64,000 nt of DNA from Dactylonectria macrodidyma. Taxonomy: Eukaryota; Ascomycota; Sordariomycetes; Hypocreales; Nectriaceae. The position numbers and the translations under genes were made by a program. Position 1 is the first letter of the stretch. Every line of letters starts with the position of its first letter. Under the pieces are notes generated by a model. The model made no database searches, was not told the origin of the DNA, and was given only the letters and a program-made list of their open reading frames with translations. Shown piece after piece: positions 58,201-64,000 of the stretch. The stretch lies in the NCBI GenBank assembly GCA_020744425.1, contig JAGMUV010000007.1:1612001-1676000 (forward strand). The letters run 5' to 3'.

Positions 58201-60705
58201 CAACGTAGCGTTCGGCCGGGACGCGGACGAGCAAGACGGAACTTACAAGACGGAACTTAGAAGACGCAAAAGAACTAGCCCAGCGTTGCGGCGGAAAAGC
58301 GAACAAAGCAACGACGGGAGCAAACTGCGGAGTACGACGGTAGGCGGCCAAGCAGCCGCGCCTTGGCCTGCTTTGGCTTCAATGCAAGCAAGGCTGGGCT
58401 CTGACCACCGCCCGCCAAGCCCACTGGCTTCCATTCTCGATCCCCTTGCCCACAAAGTACCTGCTACATGCATGCTTGCTTGAGGTGCAACAAGAGGAAG
58501 GTCTCACGCTTGCCCCCCCTTCTTCGTCTTTTCTAAGGTGGAAGCCCGGCCATTCGGTTGAAGTTGTGCACACCCGACCATGCAACTGGGTCAGTCCCGA
58601 CGGTAGGAGACGACCTGACAAATTGCTGCCCAGGGCACGACGTGCCACCACCAAGGCCTCGGAGAGAAATTGACCGTTTCCTTCTTTGGGGGAGAGGGAT
58701 GTTTAAAGCTTTCATGTTTGGGGGTTTGGCCGTGTTGGAGTCCATGGGTCCCGAGTAACAATGGTGACGGTAAATAAGCGCAGACCAGCGCAAGCCAGGG
58801 TCCGGAGCGGACATATCTCATCAAGTCCGAGAGTTAAGTCGGCTCGGAACCAGCCAGTTGATACAGAGGCTTTTGGGAACAGAACCGGGATATTTTCTCC
58901 TTTCTTTTTTCCATTAATTGGCGCCTCTATATTTTGAGACGGAAGCATCGGGGAGGCTTAGAATCCGCCGATGGCCGATCCTCCCGATTCCTCCGACCCC
59001 CATATTGTCAGGGTTGAGGTAGGACTAGGGGACGGAAGAGCGGCTTGGTGATTGGCATTAGCGGGCGCTGACTTGCAACATCTAGGACCTTGCGTCGCTC
59101 TTTGAAGAGAACAGTCTTCAAAAGGGATAGACAATAACGCCTCCGAGACCAAAGCCGGCACTAATTGATTGCACGCTTGCCATTACCGAGCCTGCCCTAA
59201 ATCGACGACCTACTTCGGGGCACGCTTCGGCAAGGGACCATCCAGCATTGGTACCCCGAGGTACACAGGCAACTGCTAATAAAACCCCACGTCCAGCCCT
59301 CGCAGACAGCGCGTTGGTCAAAGGTCCGTGTCCGCTTCGGCTTATGCACGGCATATCATGGCGTTTTCCTACCGCCTGAGACATAACGAGAGCTAGCTGA
59401 TAAGCTGATTAGCACAAATGACATGACCAGCTCGGCTGGTCTAAACTAGGATCAGCTTGGTTCAACGAAAAGCAACCTTGCGGTGCGGCTAAACGCACAC
59501 AGAGTCTTGGGCAAGTTGAAGTCGAACAAGTTCGGCAACTAATAATGCTAGGTGCTGGGTTTCGCATATCCTAGCCTGGCATTGTGAGCTTGATGAGTTG
59601 TTGCTTCTTCTGCCTTCCTCATTGGCCTTGGTCACGATATCAGTCAAAGACCAGGAATCAGAAACCATGGTCCATCAATTGCCCAACCCGTTCTGCCATT
59701 TCGGGATCTTGCATTTCTTCTTCTCGCCTCTTCTGTCATCGTTTTGTCTCTCTTGTCTCCCCCAGATATCCCCCGCCCCCTCATCTGGATCGCTGTCACG
59801 TATCACCACTTACCCAACCCAAGACTTGGAGAGGCGCCGCCACTGGGTGTCACACTTCCTATCCAGTTGGTTGCTACTCCGCGCCTTTGCGGCGCCAGCC
59901 TTTGGTTCCTCCGGCTTGGCCCTCTCCATCTCACCCGGTCCCCTCGCATTTGCATTGTATTGCAATCTCCCATGCCCCTCCCCCATGATCCACCCCCCAT
60001 GAACCCCCTGGTCGACCTCGGAGGAAGATCGACGGTGGCATTTTTCTCCGTCCACACACAGCTAGCCAACCCAACACGCAACACAACACAAGGTAAGGCA
60101 ACGCAGCGTGCAAACATTTCCCTGCCTCTTCGGATTAATACAAGACGAGGATCTAGCCTTCAAGCCACATCATCCACTCTCCCCCTCTTATGCCCTTGCC
60201 TACGTACTACTCAGTACGTACTACTTAGTAGGCTTGTGCTCCGTCTCACACAAACACCCTTCCCGAGCTGACCTATCCCAGAAAAGAAAAAGGAATCTCG
60301 CGTCTGGTTCCCGTCAATTTCCAGGCCGCCGGGAACGGGTTGCACTTCCCGACCCAAACCACCGGATCCTGGCCCTAGTCCCTTGTTTTAGCTTATCCAA
60401 GTCGCTGGGACGCCTCTTGGGTAACTGCAACACACCGAGCTTGTGAAGAAGAAGGCGAGGATCGATTGTAATCTTTGATACGGACAGCTTTGACTCGGCT
60501 TAGGGGTGCCGACTAATTGGCAGTTTGCTCTGGCCATCTCATCTCGCACGAACCACAACGAACGGACCACGTAATAACCACTACACCTGCTACGCGTATA
60601 CACATACACACGCTTACACAACTGACGAGATGGGCTTTTAACGCATCACAGAGCTCCTGAAGACGTTGTTCGACTACGTAGCCAGGCCCGAGTAAATGAC
60701 CACCC

Positions 60706-60725
60706 AAAAAAAAAAAAAAAAAAAA
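60706..60725. repeat. 20-nt poly-A homopolymer
   Basis: An uninterrupted run of 20 A follows ACCACCC on the plus strand. No target-site duplication or retroposed body was recognised next to it, so it is noted only as a homopolymer. Confidence 0.7.
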
Positions 60726-61308
60726 GGCGCCGACCCTTTCTAATCCCGCTCGTCAGGGTTCATGAGAGCGTGCTATCGGTCCTTGGGATTACAGGACCCT
60801 TGCCTCTGAGCTGACGCGAGTCGCCGAGTTGGGGAATAGGTCCCGCCCACACTAAAAGAGTGTGCCAGGGGTAGGTGTGTGTGTGTGGTCACTGTGGTGC
60901 ACTACAGTCTAGCACGTAGCTCGGTATGTGATGGTTTAGTGGCCGTCTAGAGCGTTAGTGCGCAGGTGTTTCCCTCCCGTCCCCCAATCCCGTTTTCCTT
61001 CTCGCTGTGGCAGGTTCCATTTTACTTGGGATGGATGAAGTAGACAGAGAGGCAGTAAGGGACACGGCCAGACAGCCAGGAAAATACATTGGACGGCGGC
61101 CTCTCTTTGTCTCCAAGGCAGGCATCATCCCTTCTCTTATGGCCGGCTCTCTTCTCTTGTCAAGCACACTTTTGTCTCACGGACGCCCTCAAATATCCGA
61201 CAGGCTGGGTCTTGCACAGGCGGAGACGACAAGGGAACCCCAACCCAAAACGGGACCCCAAACATGACCCAGAGACCAGGTCGGTCCAAGACGGGGCGCA
61301 CCAGACCC

Positions 61309-61333
61309 GGGCTGGGCTGGGCTGGGCTGGGCT
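61309..61333. repeat. GGGCT pentanucleotide, five copies
   Basis: Five perfect GGGCT units occur in a row within the pyrimidine-rich interval upstream of the LaeA-like gene. Confidence 0.85.
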
Positions 61334-62308
61334 AGAAAGCCGAGTCAGATACCCGTCCCAGACTGCTGGGTCCTTTGTCCTTTGTACCTTTCTCTGTCTC
61401 TCTCGGGTTGAGGTACTCGTTGCTCCTGTTCCCTTTCTTAATATTCGACCTTGTGTTTTCCCTGGGTCTTTTCCTTGGTTTCCTGAGTTTGTCTGGCACC
61501 TCACATCCCGGTCTCTGGAGCTCGAGGCTTCATCATTAAACTCGTTGAAGCGAGACCTGCTCTTCTAACGGCTTCTCTCCCTCTACGACTTCTCGGTAGA
61601 ACACCATCTTTCACTCACTCTCTCGCATCCGACTTCCGTATCCTGGTCCTCATCTCCCACAGACCTCGTCAAAGCTCCTCGGTTCCCTCCCTACTTCTCT
61701 TTCTTCTATTTGTATTCCATTGAACCTGTCCGTCCCTCGCCTCGGATCGCCCGTCTCATCCGCAGTACTCGCTCCAACTCTCATACCAAGACTCACCTAT
61801 TTTTTCTCCTCCTCCTCCTATTACAAATATCATCACTCAGAAGCCCTTGCCCGTCTTCTCCCCCGACTGCAACCACAACGACGACCACCCACCGCTGTCC
61901 GTTGTCCCTCTTCCGCCGATCAATATCCACACCTGGCCACACCCACGCCACAAGCTCGACATCGGCTACTCCTCAGATCCAACGGTTCGGGCTTTCGCCT
62001 TTTTCTCCGAATTGCATCGTTTTCGCTCGCCCCAGGAATCCTACGGCACTCTCGTCTCACAACCGCCGGTGGCCAGGTTTCCGTATCATTTCTCAGCCGC
62101 TGTTCCTACTCACATTCTCATGTCCCGCATCTCTGGTTCACCCCTCACATAAAGAGACCACCCATTTCCCTGTGTGGGGTGGTGGCCTCAGCGTTACCGT
62201 TCTGACGGGTCGCTTCCGCTTCGCTTGCGTGCGTGAGCTGCACCAGCATCCTGCCGCCATCGTCCAATGGGCGAGGCCAGCTGTCTGTGGATTCTGTGCG
62301 TCTACTTT

Positions 62309-62371
62309 GCTTCTACGGCTTCTACTGCTTCTGCTGCTACTTCTGCCGCTTCTGCCGCTTCTGCCGCTTCT
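62309..62371. repeat. GCTTCT-based 9-bp repeat in 5' leader
   Basis: Seven or so units of the form GCTTCTnCn/GCCGCTTCT repeat with a 9-bp period, the last ones perfect (TTCTGCCGC). The repeat ends 34 bp before the LaeA-like ATG, so it is probably transcribed as 5' leader. Confidence 0.7.
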
Positions 62372-62405
62372 GTGACGGTATTGCGCTCCTAGCACTAAAG
62401 CAATC

Positions 62406-63846
62406 ATGTCGAGGTCACCTCTGCCACCCAAAGATTCTGACAACGCGTCTACTTCTTCAGACGCCTTCAACAACTTCCAATTTACCTTCAACTGCTCTAC
62501 TTCAAATTCTGTGCAGAATAGTTTTATTGAGCCTGATGTGCGTACTCATTTTATTCACCCTTTCTCATTTTAGCCGTCACCGTGGACCCCCGCCTCGTCC
62601 CGGATCTTTGAAAGGGGTTGGTACTGACCATTTACTTTCACCTATCTAGCTTGATGCCCAAGACATGTGAGTTACACCGTTTAATCCACGACATTCCGAA
62701 TCCTTTGTTAATACCATTCAGACAAGACTCGGAATCGTTAACGGATAGTGTCCAAAACTTCCCGGAGGAGTTCGGTCGGACGTACCATGCTTACAGAGCG
62801 GGGTGTGAGTCTTACCCACCGTTCCTTGACAAGACCTCAACCCCCTAGATTAACAACCATAACAGCATATGCATTCCCCAACGATCAACTAGAACAGGAC
62901 CGTCTAGAACTCCAGAACGATGCCCTTACGAAACTCTTTGGTGGGCGACTCTACTTTGCTCCTCTCTCGAAACGGAACCCGCCTCGCAACATGCTCGACA
63001 TTGCTACCGGCCTGGGTGACTGGGCAATCAAGATGGGAGACGAGTTTCCTGAAACTGAGATTACCGCCACTGATCTATCCCCTATTCAACCCCGAAACGT
63101 GCCCCCGAATGTTAACTTCTATGTTGAAGACTCGTATGTACCCCTTTGCCTCCCCACCCGACCCCTCGTTTCTGTTGGTATGTTGCTGATCCATACACTA
63201 GCTCACAACCATGGGATTACACGGAAAAACTCGATTACATTCATACCCGTACCACTGCCGGTTGCTGGTCAGACTTCAAGGAGCAGATCGCACAGCAGGC
63301 TTTCGATTCGCTCAATCCCGGTGGCTACTTCGAGTCTCAGGAGTACGACGCAATTGTGACCTGTGACGATGGAACCCTGAACCCGAATGGTCCGCTCGCT
63401 ACTTGGTTTGCGGACCTGAGACTCGCCTCGGACATCATGGACCGCCCTGTTGTGCTCGCCGCTCTTCTACGTAGAACATACGAGGAGGTTGGGTTTGTTG
63501 ATATCAAAGAGCGCATCTTCAAAATGCCCATGAACGGTTGGCCCAAAGACGAGACCTTGAAAGAAATAGGCAGGATGTGGGAGAGAAACTTCCTGACTGG
63601 ACTTAGCGGCTTCTCCTTTACGCTCTTCAACCGGGCATTTGGGAGAACGCCGGCCCAAACAGAGGTATTTCATTACAACTTGCCACTTGGAGACCAACAG
63701 CTGACTAAGCCTTGCAGGTGTCACTCGTCGACGTCCGACAAGAGCTTATGGATACCCGAATTCACGCTTATATACCCATTCACATTGTGACTGGACGCAA
63801 GCCCTTCCCCGGCGAAGGACCTATACCCCCTCTGATATTTTCTTGA
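62406..63846 (+). CDS. LaeA-like S-adenosylmethionine methyltransferase
   Basis: Six exons, 62406..62537, 62650..62666, 62722..62804, 62866..63133, 63202..63664 and 63718..63846, give 363 residues; exon 2 is only 17 nt. A Ser-rich start (MSRSPLPPKDSDNASTSSDA) precedes the TAM/LaeA fold. Conserved strings are EFGRTYHAYRAGSYAFPND, motif I RNMLDIATGLGDWAIKM (about 118-135), ITATDLSPIQPRNVPPN, LDYIHTR, SLNPGGYFESQEYD, GWPKDETLKEIG and, near the end, DTRIHAYIPIHIVTGRKPFP. LaeA-like proteins regulate secondary metabolism and development from the nucleus, though most paralogues are uncharacterised. Motif I has ATG in place of the usual GTG within D-x-GTGTG-x-W. Exon 1 joins exon 2 in phase 0; a shorter first intron at 62573 leads to stops and was rejected. 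Confidence 0.88.
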
Positions 63847-64000
63847 TCGAACGGATATTACAACTATTGGGGCCGAACATCTCCCTGGCCAGGCAACAAT
63901 GCGAGGAGCAGCGCGCATGGTGAAGGAGTCGAAGAAAGCCAGGTTGACCTACACAAACAGTGTAATCCCGACGGACTGAAAACCAAGTGGCTCAGTATAC

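Larger units (their letters stand above)
55221..62405. other. 7.2-kb interval without recognised genes, pyrimidine-rich 3' half
   Basis: From uncA to the LaeA-like gene I see no supportable gene. 55.2-59.5 kb holds only short frames. From about 59.6 kb onward the plus strand becomes rich in C and T, which removes stop codons and creates overlapping long frames in several phases (59584..60271, 61089..61568, 61710..62375); their mutual overlap and low complexity argue against coding. The part near 61.6-62.4 kb probably belongs to the promoter and long 5' leader of the LaeA-like gene. A20 (60706..60725), five GGGCT units (61309..61333) and a 9-bp repeat (62309..62371) lie here. Confidence 0.45.

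Noticed and set aside
59584..60271. Three overlapping long plus-strand frames
   Set aside because: All phases are open at once because the sequence is C/T-rich; mutual overlap and low complexity argue against coding.
61710..62375. 221-codon plus-strand frame ending in poly-Leu
   Set aside because: It is driven by the GCTTCT repeat in the leader of the LaeA-like gene; two other frames are open over the same bases.
62573..62616. Extra exon (PSPWTPASSRIFERG) in the LaeA-like gene
   Set aside because: Splicing it in either stops or shifts the frame away from the conserved methyltransferase start.

Overview
This window is nuclear DNA of a filamentous ascomycete (Pezizomycotina), most likely a Sordariomycete of Hypocreales type. 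The evidence is many short GT-AG introns (mostly 48-110 nt, several with CTAAC-like branch sites), fungal-specific families (fungal DUF1365 membrane protein, Uds1-domain protein, DOMON-cytochrome b561, LaeA-like methyltransferase) and the absence of operons or Shine-Dalgarno sites. Genes lie singly on both strands. I could rebuild 21 protein genes by joining exons through splice sites; no rRNA, tRNA, CRISPR or transposon could be supported.

Layout. 0-12 kb is a compact housekeeping block: a partial GFA-type zinc protein, a DUF1365 membrane protein, MBF1 (coactivator), SEC28 (epsilon-COP), ribosomal protein eL42, a 2H phosphoesterase and ureidoglycolate lyase (DAL3, with paired GATA sites). 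12-24 kb is membrane and secretion: two MFS transporters, a DOMON-cytochrome b561 redox protein, a secreted PLC-like phosphodiesterase and a membrane DnaJ protein. 24-25.5 kb is gene-free, with a three-copy tandem array carrying CCAAT and TGACGTAA motifs. 25.8-35.7 kb holds SUB1/PC4, an Mdm1-type PXA-PX-Nexin_C protein and a Uds1-domain protein. 35.7-41.9 kb is gene-poor. 41.9-47.4 kb holds the leukotriene A4 hydrolase/aminopeptidase LAP2, a DUF952 protein, the telomere protein TEN1 and a small three-exon conserved fungal gene that is invisible to ORF calling. 50-55.2 kb is the kinesin-3 motor UncA. 55.2-62.4 kb has no gene I can see and ends in a pyrimidine-rich leader in front of a six-exon LaeA-like methyltransferase.

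The genes do not form one pathway. I see no biosynthetic cluster: the LaeA-like gene has no PKS, NRPS or terpene synthase beside it here. The observations most worth checking are the small conserved gene at 46863-47352, TEN1 followed by a 28-nt poly-C tract, the regulatory-looking tandem array at 23921-24403, the possible dual targeting of LAP2, and the altered SAM motif of the LaeA-like enzyme. I found no convincing undescribed multi-gene system.
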